Position numbers and translations under genes: made by a program
The notes under the pieces: model-generated
Databases searched by the model: none
What the model saw: only the letters and a program-made list of their open reading frames with translations
What the model was told of the DNA's origin: nothing
Assembly: GCA_020860025.1 (NCBI GenBank)
Contig: JAJBVC010000163.1
Span: 1 to 11,483, forward strand
Source: Clostridiales bacterium
Lineage (GTDB): Bacteria > Bacillota > Clostridia > Oscillospirales > Acutalibacteraceae
DNA: 11,483 nt
Direction: 5' to 3'
Shown: one piece after another, positions 1-7,230 of the stretch
Numbering within the stretch: position 1 is the first letter of the stretch
Layout of the letters: every line of letters begins with the position of its first letter

Positions 1-554
1 GTATGGAAGTTCTCGGCGATGCTGTTTTGTCAATAGTGTCGGCAGAGTTTCTTTATAAAAAATTCCCCGATATGCCGGAGGGCGAACTATCAAAACTTCG
101 TTCCTCGCTCGTATGCACATCAAGTCTCTCAAATTTTGCACAGTCTATTCATCTTGGCGATTATATTTTTCTTGGAAAAGGTGAAGCAAATACAGGCGGC
201 GCTGAGCGACCGTCTATACTTGAAAATACATTTGAAGCGCTGATTGCCGCCATATATCTTGACGGCGGAATGGAATCTGCGAAAAAATTCATTCTTTCTT
301 TTTTAACTCCGGCACTTGAAAATCATAATATAAATTTTAAAGATTATAAGACAGTTTTGCAGGAGGTTGTTCAGCAAAATCCCGATGAAAATGTAAACTA
401 TGTTCTTGTCGGTGAAAGCGGGCCCGATCATGACAAAACATTTGAGGTTGAAGTTCATCTTAATTCAAACGTAATCGGAAGAGGAAAGGGAAAAAGTAAA
501 AAAAGTGCCGAGCAGGAGGCTGCCAAAGAAGCACTTAATTTGATGGGATTATGA
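1..554 (+). CDS. rnc: Ribonuclease III, 5' end outside window
   Basis: RNase III cleaves double-stranded RNA in the cytoplasm, for example in rRNA precursor maturation and mRNA turnover. The reading frame is open at the window edge. The first Met (base 3) is internal, because the visible protein begins inside the nuclease signature (MEVLGDAVLS), so roughly the first 40 residues are missing. Counting from that Met, the catalytic domain runs to about residue 110, with Asp6 of GDAVL and Glu78 of FEAL as active-site acids. A double-stranded-RNA-binding domain follows at about 113-183, ending in a KSKKSAEQEAA helix. The position that aligns with the E. coli metal ligand Asp114 is Asn75 here (LENTFEAL). 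The TGA stop overlaps the next ATG as ATGA, so translation of the next gene is probably coupled. The family call is very secure; activity cannot be judged from this fragment. Confidence 0.96.
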   Translation, partial: MEVLGDAVLSIVSAEFLYKKFPDMPEGELSKLRSSLVCTSSLSNFAQSIHLGDYIFLGKGEANTGGAERPSILENTFEALIAAIYLDGGMESAKKFILSFLTPALENHNINFKDYKTVLQEVVQQNPDENVNYVLVGESGPDHDKTFEVEVHLNSNVIGRGKGKSKKSAEQEAAKEALNLMGL

Positions 555-1522
555 AAAAAGGAAATATAAGTATATTTGTACCGCACGAGGGCTGTCCTTG
601 TCACTGTTCTTTTTGCAATCAAAAAACCATTACAGGCAAGACGGACAAGCCGTCGCCCGACGATGTGGCAAAAGCTGTTAAAACAGCGCTTAAAAGAAAA
701 GATTATATTTATGAAATAGCATTTTTCGGCGGTTCGTTTACCGCTATTGAAAGGTCATATATGACCTCGCTTTTAGAAGCAGCGTATAAATTTGTCGATG
801 GCGAGCGAGTTGTCGGAATACGAATTTCAACGAGACCCGACTGTATTGACAGTGAAATCCTTGAACTTCTAAAATCGTATAAAGTTACGAGTATAGAGCT
901 TGGTGCACAGAGTATGGACGACGATGTTCTGCTTGCCAATATGCGTGGTCATACGGCAGATGACGTAGTAAAGGCGTCACGTTTGATTAAGGAGTACGGT
1001 TTTGAGTTCGGACTTCAAATGATGACAGGTCTTTATAAAGATACAAACGAAAAAGCAATTAAGACAGCTCGTGAAATCATTGAGCTTTCTCCCGATACAG
1101 TTAGAATTTATCCTACGGTTGTGCTTAAAAATACATATCTTGCCAAGCTTTATGAGGATGAAAAATATACTCCGTTAAATCCGGATGATTCCGCAGAGCT
1201 TTGTGCAACGCTTGTTGAAATGTTTGAAAATGCAGGAATTAATATTATTCGTTTAGGTCTGCACGCAAGCCGAGATATTAAAGGAAATATGCTTGCGGGC
1301 GGATTTCACGATTCCTTTGGCGAACTTGTAAAATCAAGAATTATGGTAAATAAGATTCTTGCTTATCCTCCGGGAGATTATCAGGTTTATGTAAATGAAA
1401 AATCACTCTCAAAGCTTAAAGGAAACAAAAAAAGCAATATCTATCTTCTAATTGAAAGAGGATATAATATAAAGATAATTATTGACAACGGCTTGGTTGT
1501 TGATGAATTGAGGATAAAATAA
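551..1522 (+). CDS. Elp3-like radical SAM protein without acetyltransferase domain
   Basis: This 323-residue protein is a radical SAM enzyme. The cluster motif CxxxCxxC is at Cys15, Cys19 and Cys22 (GCPCHCSFC) and should bind a 4Fe-4S cluster that cleaves S-adenosylmethionine. Other matches to the Elp3 group are FFGGSF (58-63), STRPDCID (93-100), ELGAQSM (116-122), MRGHT (131-135), IYPTVV (186-191) and a C-terminal GGFHDSFGELV segment (250-260). The GNAT domain of true Elp3 is absent: the chain ends about 60 residues after that segment. The substrate is unknown. Genes of this type commonly sit between rnc and smc in Clostridia, and the Elp3 kinship makes an RNA-modifying role conceivable, but this is inference. 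The start overlaps the rnc stop by four bases with only a weak upstream purine run, pointing to translational coupling. The TAA stop shares one base with the smc ATG. Confidence 0.9.
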   Translation: MKKGNISIFVPHEGCPCHCSFCNQKTITGKTDKPSPDDVAKAVKTALKRKDYIYEIAFFGGSFTAIERSYMTSLLEAAYKFVDGERVVGIRISTRPDCIDSEILELLKSYKVTSIELGAQSMDDDVLLANMRGHTADDVVKASRLIKEYGFEFGLQMMTGLYKDTNEKAIKTAREIIELSPDTVRIYPTVVLKNTYLAKLYEDEKYTPLNPDDSAELCATLVEMFENAGINIIRLGLHASRDIKGNMLAGGFHDSFGELVKSRIMVNKILAYPPGDYQVYVNEKSLSKLKGNKKSNIYLLIERGYNIKIIIDNGLVVDELRIK

Positions 1523-4500
1523 TGGTTTTAAAAACACTTGAAATGCAGGGCTTTAAGTCATTTCCCGACAGGACTGAACTTAATTTCGGTAAAGGTATTA
1601 CCGCAGTTGTTGGCCCTAACGGTTCGGGAAAAAGCAACATTTCAGATGCTGTTCGCTGGGTGCTCGGCGAAACAAGCACGAAGTCACTGCGTGGTTCAAA
1701 AATGGAGGATGTTATTTTCGGCGGAACCTCAAGTCGAAAAGCCCTCGGTTTTGCGCAGGTTCAGCTTACTCTTGATAACAGCGACCGTACGCTTAAAGAT
1801 AAAGGTGATATAGTTACAGTTACAAGAAGATATTATCGTTCCGGCGAAAGTGAATATAAGATTGACGGCGAAAGTGTCCGCCGACGTGACATTCACGAGC
1901 TTTTTATGGATACAGGCTTAGGCTCGGATGGCTATTCAATGGTAGGTCAAGGAAAGATTGATTCAATAATTTCCCAAAAGAATGAGGACAGGCGAGAGCT
2001 TTTTGAAGAGGCAGCAGGTATTTCTCTTTTTCGTCACAAGAGGACTGACGCTACAAGACGTCTTGACCAGGCACAGGAAAATCTTGTTCGTCTGCTTGAT
2101 ATTCTCAACGAACTTGAAAGTCGTGTCGAACCGCTTCGCAAGCAAAGCGAGAAAGCCTCTAAATTTCTCGAATTATCAGAAGAAAAGAAAACGCTTGAAA
2201 TCGGTGTTTGGATTCAAAAAATCAACCGTTTTACAAATGATTTAAGAGAGCAGGAACACAAAATTGACGCTACGAATGCGTCTTATGAAAACTGTGAAAA
2301 AGAACTTAAAAACATTGAAAATGAAATCGAGAGTATTCTTGAAAAAACCGCTTTAATAAATGCTGAAATAGAGCAAATTCGTGTATCTTCAAAATCGTTT
2401 GAGGAGGAAGCGCTGCGTAAGGACGGCGAAGCGTCTGTTTTAAGAACTACACTTTCCCATAATAATGAAACGATTGAGCGCTTGAAAAACGATATTGATG
2501 CGGCGGATGATGCAAATGCGTCCATTGATTTTCAGATTGAGGAAAAAAGAAACTTTATAACAATCAGCGAAAAAGGTATTGCAGATAAACAAAGTGAGCT
2601 TAAAAGCGTCACTGATGAGATGAATAAGCTTATATCATCAAATGAAACCTTTTCAAAACTTTCGGTTGAGCTTAATCAAAAAATTACCTCTCTTACTCTT
2701 CGGCTCTCGGACTGCAAGGTTAAATGTTCGCAGGCGCTTTCTTCAATAGATGAGATTAAGAGCCGTCAAGGTATAGTCGATGATGCTTTAAACGACTGCT
2801 TAAAAGAACTGAATATTACACAGTCGCAAAAGAAAGAGAGCGACGAGAATTTAGCGTTTTTGCAAGAAAGAATTGATGAAAACAACAATTCAATGTCAGG
2901 CTATCAGCTTAAACTGAAAAACAAAACAGATAAAGCCGAAAAAATTAAAGCCGACCTTGAAAAAGCAAATCTTTCTTTGTCGCAGGCTCAGTCCAAGGCA
3001 AAAATGCTTTCGGATCTTGAAAAAAATATGGAAGGCTTTTCAGGTGCTGTAAAGGCGGTTGTTAAGCAGTCGCAAAGCAAAGCACTTTCGGGTATTCACG
3101 GTACGCTCTCTCAGCTTATTACGGTTGAAAACGAGTATTCTGTTGCAGTTGAGGTCGCTCTCGGCGCCGCTATGCAAAACATTGTAACAACCAACGAGGC
3201 TGACGCTAAAAGAGCGATTTATTATTTAAAAAATAATCATTTGGGAAGAGCGACATTTTTACCAATAAGCGCTATTAAGCCAAGAACTCTTGACGAGCGT
3301 GACTTGGATGATAATTTAGGCTTTATAGCAGTTGCGGCAGATTTGGTTGAGTGTGACAATAAATATAAAAATATTGTATCAAATCTTCTCGGCAGAGTTG
3401 TTATTGTTGAGGATATGGATTCGGCAATCGGTATTTCAAAACGCTACGGCAACCGCTTTAAGCTTGTTACTGTTGACGGACAGGTTATCAACCCTGGAGG
3501 TTCAATGACGGGTGGTTCTCAGTCAAAGGGAGCAGGTATTCTTTCCCGTGGAAATATGATTGACGAGCTTAACGAAAAAGCAAGCGAAATCGAAAAAGAA
3601 GTCAATGAGTTGAGCGGTAAACTTAAAACAGCTGTCGAGGATGCAAATTTTGCAGCCGCCGAGCTTCAGGGTGCGCAGGCTGATTTACAGCAGGCAAAAG
3701 AAGAACTTATCCGTGCGCAGGGCGAGGACAAGCTGATTTGTGAAAAGCTTGATTCGCTTCTTCGCCAAAAGGCAAGCCTTGAAGAGGAAAAAAACAGTTC
3801 AAGCGAAAGAATTTCTTATTTTGAAAAAACAAACAGCCTTGCTCAAAATGAAGCAAAAGAGATAGAAAATAAAATTGCTTCAGCTGAAAAAGAACTTGAA
3901 AGCGCAACAGGCAATGCGCAGGAAATTCTTGAAAAAAGAGAGAAGTTCAGGCAAAAAAGCGAAGAGATAAATCTTGACCTTGTAACGCTTGTTAAAGACT
4001 GTGAATCAGCAAAGCTTTCTATTGAGGAACTTGAATTACGTAAAAGCAGTCAGTCAGACCGTGCAAAAACAGTAATTGATGAAATTAACGCCATAAACGA
4101 GCGTAACGAAGCACTTTTACTTTCGATAGGTCAAATTGAAGCTGAGGCTCAAAATCTTCGTGAAAAAGCACGAGAGTCCGAAAATTCCGTTAATACGCAG
4201 ATAAAACAACGTGATTCACTTGAAAAGCGTTCGGGCGAACTTCGTCTTCTTGAACGCACCAAAGGTCAGGAAAGAGAAAAACTTTCGGCCGAGCTTGTTC
4301 GTCTTGATGAACGCAAGATTGCAATGCGTAAGGAGTATGACGAGCTTAACGATATGCTTTTTGAGCAATACGAGCTTACTAAGCGTGAAGCAGAGGCACT
4401 GAATATCGAGATTGAGGATATGACCGCCGCAAAGAAACGGCTTAACGAAATTAAGGTCGCCATAAAAGCTCTTGGCTCAATAAATGTCGGCGCTATCGAG

Positions 4501-5094
4501 GAATATAAAGAAGTTGCTGAAAGATATGAATTTCTCAAAGAGCAGATTGACGATGTTGAAAAGTCAAAGTCTGAACTTCTTAAAATTATTGAGGATTTAA
4601 CAGCCTCAATGAGTGAAAAATTTCTTGATAAATTTAATAAAATTAACGCTGAATTTAAAATATCGTTTGCCGATTTCTTCGGAGGCGGTAACGGCGAGAT
4701 TATTCTTGAGGATCCCGATAATTGTCTTGAGTCGCCGATTGAAATTAAAATTCAGCCACCGGGTAAATCCGTTCAAAATATAAATCTGTTTTCAGGCGGC
4801 GAGAAATCGCTTGCGGCAATGGCACTGCTTTTCAGTGTGCTTAAGGTACAGCCTGCGCCGTTTTGTATTTATGATGAGGTTGAGGCTGCGCTTGACGACG
4901 TTAACGTAGAGCGTTTTGCAAAATATATGCGTAAAATGACTGATAAGACGCAGTTTATTTCAATAACGCACCGCCGTGGAACAATGGAAGAAGCTGATGT
5001 CTTGTATGGTGTTACTATGCAAGAAAAAGGCGTTTCAAAGCTTATTGAGCTACAGACGGCGGAGCTTGCCGCTCAAATGGGACTTGAAGAATAA
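1522..5094 (+). CDS. smc: Chromosome segregation protein SMC
   Basis: SMC is the dimeric ATPase that, with ScpA and ScpB, extrudes DNA loops and helps separate replicated origins. At 1190 residues it has the normal family length and a complete architecture. The N-terminal ATPase half has Walker A GPNGSGKSN at 31-39. A coiled coil rich in Glu, Lys and Leu runs from about 165 to 500. The hinge lies at about 504-670 (GFSGAV at its start, GGSMTGG near its end). The returning coiled coil runs to about 1030. The C-terminal half has the ABC signature LFSGGEK (1089-1095) and Walker B CIYDEVEAALDD (1115-1126), with Asp1118 and catalytic Glu1119. The ATG is preceded by GAGGAT at 1510-1515 with about six bases spacing. 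No scpA, scpB or parB gene lies in the window, so partners must be elsewhere. All key ATPase residues are intact. Confidence 0.98.
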   Translation: MVLKTLEMQGFKSFPDRTELNFGKGITAVVGPNGSGKSNISDAVRWVLGETSTKSLRGSKMEDVIFGGTSSRKALGFAQVQLTLDNSDRTLKDKGDIVTVTRRYYRSGESEYKIDGESVRRRDIHELFMDTGLGSDGYSMVGQGKIDSIISQKNEDRRELFEEAAGISLFRHKRTDATRRLDQAQENLVRLLDILNELESRVEPLRKQSEKASKFLELSEEKKTLEIGVWIQKINRFTNDLREQEHKIDATNASYENCEKELKNIENEIESILEKTALINAEIEQIRVSSKSFEEEALRKDGEASVLRTTLSHNNETIERLKNDIDAADDANASIDFQIEEKRNFITISEKGIADKQSELKSVTDEMNKLISSNETFSKLSVELNQKITSLTLRLSDCKVKCSQALSSIDEIKSRQGIVDDALNDCLKELNITQSQKKESDENLAFLQERIDENNNSMSGYQLKLKNKTDKAEKIKADLEKANLSLSQAQSKAKMLSDLEKNMEGFSGAVKAVVKQSQSKALSGIHGTLSQLITVENEYSVAVEVALGAAMQNIVTTNEADAKRAIYYLKNNHLGRATFLPISAIKPRTLDERDLDDNLGFIAVAADLVECDNKYKNIVSNLLGRVVIVEDMDSAIGISKRYGNRFKLVTVDGQVINPGGSMTGGSQSKGAGILSRGNMIDELNEKASEIEKEVNELSGKLKTAVEDANFAAAELQGAQADLQQAKEELIRAQGEDKLICEKLDSLLRQKASLEEEKNSSSERISYFEKTNSLAQNEAKEIENKIASAEKELESATGNAQEILEKREKFRQKSEEINLDLVTLVKDCESAKLSIEELELRKSSQSDRAKTVIDEINAINERNEALLLSIGQIEAEAQNLREKARESENSVNTQIKQRDSLEKRSGELRLLERTKGQEREKLSAELVRLDERKIAMRKEYDELNDMLFEQYELTKREAEALNIEIEDMTAAKKRLNEIKVAIKALGSINVGAIEEYKEVAERYEFLKEQIDDVEKSKSELLKIIEDLTASMSEKFLDKFNKINAEFKISFADFFGGGNGEIILEDPDNCLESPIEIKIQPPGKSVQNINLFSGGEKSLAAMALLFSVLKVQPAPFCIYDEVEAALDDVNVERFAKYMRKMTDKTQFISITHRRGTMEEADVLYGVTMQEKGVSKLIELQTAELAAQMGLEE

Positions 5095-5106
5095 GGAGTG
5101 TTATAA

Positions 5107-6075
5107 ATGGGCATTTTTTCAATGTTTAAAAAAGGTTTAAAGAAAACTCGTGACGAGGGTATTACCGCTCAGATGAATGAGGTTATGGACTCTTATGAAA
5201 AAATAACCGACGACCTTTTTGACGAACTTGAGGAAGTTCTTATAATGGGTGATGTCGGTATGCCGACCGCCGAGCGAATTATAAGAGATTTGAAAAATAA
5301 AATTGAAAATGATAAAGTAACTGATGTTCGTCAGGTACGTGAAATGATGAAAGATATTGTTTCGGGTATTGTGTGGGGCGGAAGTTATTTAAAACTTCGT
5401 GGAAAGCCTGCCGTCATTCTTGTTATCGGTGTAAACGGGGTCGGAAAAACGACTACAATAGGCAAGCTTGCAATGCGTCTTAAACAGCAAAACCGCAAGG
5501 TTATTCTCGGCGCCGCCGATACTTTTCGTGCCGCCGCTATCGAACAGCTTCAGGTTTGGGCTGACAGGGCTCAGGTTGATTTGATTAAACACGCTGAGGG
5601 CGCAGATCCCGCCGCTGTTGTTTACGATACAATTCAAGCAGGTAAGGCGAGAGGCAGCGATGTTATTATTATTGATACCGCAGGACGTTTGCACAATAAG
5701 AAAAATCTTATGGACGAACTTAACAAAATCAGCCGTGTAATTGAAAGAGAACTGCCTGATGTATCTAAGGAAGTGCTTCTTGTACTTGACGCAACGACAG
5801 GTCAGAATGCAGTTAATCAGGCAAAGGATTTCAAAGAGGCTGCGGGAATTACGGGTATTGTTCTTACAAAGCTTGACGGAACCGCAAAAGGCGGAGTTGT
5901 TCTTGCCATAAATAATGAACTCGACGTACCGGTCAAATTTGTCGGTGTCGGTGAAAAAATTGAGGATTTACAGCCGTTTGATGCTGACGCATTTGCAGCT
6001 GCGCTTTTTGATGTTACTGTTCCCGAGGACGACCCTGAAATCACCGATTTTATTACTAACGACGCTGAGGAATAA
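5107..6075 (+). CDS. ftsY: Signal recognition particle receptor FtsY
   Basis: FtsY is the membrane-associated SRP receptor GTPase. It docks ribosome-SRP complexes and hands nascent membrane proteins to the Sec translocon. The 322-residue chain is essentially the NG core with a short basic amphipathic N-terminus (MGIFSMFKKGLKK), the usual membrane-binding element, and lacks the long acidic A domain of E. coli FtsY. The four-helix N domain covers about 20-95. In the G domain I see the P-loop GVNGVGKTTT (108-117), the insertion-box motif DTFRAAA (138-144), DTAGR (190-194), TKLDGTAKGG (254-263) and the closing GVGEKIEDLQPF (280-291). The start has AAGGAG at 5093-5098, eight bases upstream, overlapping the smc stop. 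In B. subtilis smc-ftsY is followed by ylxM-ffh; here rdgB follows, so the SRP protein Ffh is encoded elsewhere. Confidence 0.98.
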   Translation: MGIFSMFKKGLKKTRDEGITAQMNEVMDSYEKITDDLFDELEEVLIMGDVGMPTAERIIRDLKNKIENDKVTDVRQVREMMKDIVSGIVWGGSYLKLRGKPAVILVIGVNGVGKTTTIGKLAMRLKQQNRKVILGAADTFRAAAIEQLQVWADRAQVDLIKHAEGADPAAVVYDTIQAGKARGSDVIIIDTAGRLHNKKNLMDELNKISRVIERELPDVSKEVLLVLDATTGQNAVNQAKDFKEAAGITGIVLTKLDGTAKGGVVLAINNELDVPVKFVGVGEKIEDLQPFDADAFAAALFDVTVPEDDPEITDFITNDAEE

Positions 6076-6077
6076 TT

Positions 6078-6668
6078 ATGGATTTTATACTTGCAACAAA
6101 TAATATGAAAAAGCTTGCTGAAATGCAAAGAATATTATCTCCGCTTGGGATAAATGTTGTTACGGCAAAAATGCTTGGAATTACTTTAACTGAAGTTGAA
6201 GAAGACGGAAAAACATTTGAGGATAATGCCAAAATCAAGGCTCGTGCCGCTTGTAAGGAAACCAATATGCCCGCAATTGCCGATGATTCGGGACTGTGTG
6301 TCGATTATCTTAACGGCGCACCGGGAATTTTCTCGGCACGCTTTGCAGGTGAACACGGTAATGACGAAAAAAATAACGACCTGCTTCTTGAAAAACTAAA
6401 AGGTGTTCCCGAAAATGAGCGCACCGCTCACTATGTATGCGCAATATGCTGTGCATTTCCGAATAAAGATGAAATTGTTGTTCGTGGCGAATGTAACGGT
6501 TTGATAGGCTTTGAACGTGACGGCAATGAAGGCTTTGGCTATGATCCGTTATTTTTAGTTGACGGTAAATCGTTCGGAAGATATACTGCTGATGAAAAGG
6601 ATAAAATCAGTCACCGTGGAAAAGCACTTAGAAAATTATGTGAAGAACTTAAAAAAGTTATTGAATAA
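6078..6668 (+). CDS. rdgB: XTP/dITP (non-canonical purine NTP) pyrophosphatase, RdgB/HAM1 family
   Basis: This enzyme hydrolyses dITP, XTP and ITP to the monophosphate and pyrophosphate, keeping deaminated purines out of DNA and RNA. The 196 residues match the usual length. Visible motifs are the substrate-binding ATNNMKK (6-12), acidic residues around FEDNAKIKA (47-55), catalytic DDSGL with Asp69/Asp70 (69-73), the PGIFSARFAG loop (82-91), GFGYDPLF (152-159) and SHRGKAL (178-184), all in the normal order. The ATG lies two bases after the ftsY stop, with GAGG at 6067-6070 as ribosome binding site inside the end of ftsY, so the two are probably co-translated. The name rdgB follows the E. coli homologue; it may also be labelled HAM1 or yggV. 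Nothing in the sequence looks damaged. Confidence 0.96.
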   Translation: MDFILATNNMKKLAEMQRILSPLGINVVTAKMLGITLTEVEEDGKTFEDNAKIKARAACKETNMPAIADDSGLCVDYLNGAPGIFSARFAGEHGNDEKNNDLLLEKLKGVPENERTAHYVCAICCAFPNKDEIVVRGECNGLIGFERDGNEGFGYDPLFLVDGKSFGRYTADEKDKISHRGKALRKLCEELKKVIE

Positions 6669-6699
6669 ATAAGATTATATACCGAATTGGAGAAAATAT

Positions 6700-7014
6700 A
6701 TGACATCAAAAGAAAGAGCACAGTGGCGAGCAAAGGCTAATTCATTAGAGCCGATTATACAAATCGGTAAAGAGGGAATAAGTGAAAATCTTATTTCTCA
6801 AATAGACGATACGCTTGATGTTCGTGAGCTTATTAAATTAAGAGTTCATCTTGAAACCGCACCTAAAACGCCAAAGGAACTTGCTCAGGAGCTTGCAGAG
6901 CCTTTAGACGCTGATATAATACAGGTTATTGGCGGTATAATTGTTCTTTATCGTAAGGCTGATGAGGAACGTATCGCTGAAAAAAAAGAAGAAACGTGGT
7001 GCCCAGACGGCTAA
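6700..7014 (+). CDS. yhbY: YhbY-type RNA-binding protein (CRM domain), possibly frame-broken at 3' end
   Basis: YhbY is a small one-domain protein of the CRS1/YhbY (CRM) RNA-binding fold that associates with pre-50S ribosomal particles. The 104-residue product shows the family pattern: LEPIIQIGKEGIS at 16-28 with the GxxG-like loop GKEG (23-26), RELIKLRV (42-49), and DIIQVIGGIIVLYR (72-85). In that last motif Gly79 occupies a place usually held by a basic residue (from memory of the family). The domain is complete by residue 86. GGAG at 6689-6692, seven bases before the ATG, supports the start. After an A8 run at 6980-6987 the annotated frame ends quickly in EETWCPDG. The frame reached by dropping one base continues for 47 codons as a basic tail to a TAG at 7124-7126. 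With that change the protein would be 141 residues. Confidence 0.93.
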   Translation: MTSKERAQWRAKANSLEPIIQIGKEGISENLISQIDDTLDVRELIKLRVHLETAPKTPKELAQELAEPLDADIIQVIGGIIVLYRKADEERIAEKKEETWCPDG

Positions 7015-7126
7015 AGCAGTCGCTAAGAAAAAGGTAAAAATAAAGGGCAAAAGACAGCGTCAGCGTGAAAAGGAAGAAAAAAATCCGTACGCTAAATATG
7101 ACCGCCCTAAATTTAGGGGCAGATAG
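6980..7126 (+). other. Out-of-frame basic tail, probably C-terminus of YhbY
   Basis: Reading from the A8 run in the +1 frame relative to yhbY gives a Lys/Arg-rich segment that ends NPYAKYDRPKFRGR before TAG. It looks like real coding sequence: codon choice (CGT, GCT, AAA, GAA, CAG) matches the neighbours, there is no stop for 48 codons, and the composition is that of a disordered RNA-binding tail. It has no plausible start of its own; the ATGs in this frame (6941 and 6962) lie inside the YhbY domain and lack a ribosome binding site. Removing one A from the run joins it perfectly to yhbY. The break could be a sequencing indel, a real frameshift, or polymerase slippage on the A8 run. Confidence 0.6.
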
Positions 7127-7146
7127 TTTTTGCAATAACGCTGACA

Positions 7147-7180
7147 TTATGTGCCTTATACGGCTGCATAGGGCATATAA
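7147..7180 (+). other. Intergenic RNA hairpin between yhbY and nadD
   Basis: The left arm at 7147-7159 (TTATGTGCCTTAT) pairs with the right arm at 7168-7180 (ATAGGGCATATAA) over 13 positions with two G-U pairs and an eight-base loop. It lies in the only sizeable spacer of the long operon (7015-7230, or 7127-7230 if the YhbY tail is counted). No T run follows, so it is not a standard intrinsic terminator. It could be an mRNA-processing or stability element, or chance in AT-rich sequence. I see no convincing promoter in this spacer. Confidence 0.45.
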
Positions 7181-7230
7181 ATAATTTAACTGACTGTTTG
7201 CAGCTTGAAAGGCAGGCTATGGGAATTTAT

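Noticed and set aside
4266..4538. 90-residue ORF on the minus strand inside smc
   Set aside because: It is antisense to the SMC coiled coil, rich in Ser and Leu as expected from reversed Glu/Lys/Leu codons, and has no family resemblance. Other minus-strand ORFs inside smc share this explanation.
5817..6128. 103-residue minus-strand ORF across the ftsY-rdgB junction
   Set aside because: It is antisense to two well-supported genes, with low-complexity Ser/Ala/Thr composition and no ribosome binding site.
6941..7126. Independent 61-residue basic ORF overlapping the end of yhbY
   Set aside because: Its first 13-14 codons lie inside the conserved YhbY domain in another frame, and there is no ribosome binding site before the ATG at 6941 or 6962. 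The coding-like part begins only after the A8 run, so it is better read as a displaced YhbY tail.
7150..7185. Internal promoter before nadD based on TATAAA at 7176-7181
   Set aside because: The only -35-like hexamers lie 14 or 29 bases upstream, outside a workable spacing, and the TATAAA overlaps the right arm of the hairpin.
7147..7190. Hairpin after yhbY as an intrinsic terminator
   Set aside because: The stem is followed by ATAATTTAACTG with no T run, and the downstream genes have no visible promoter, so termination here is not supported.
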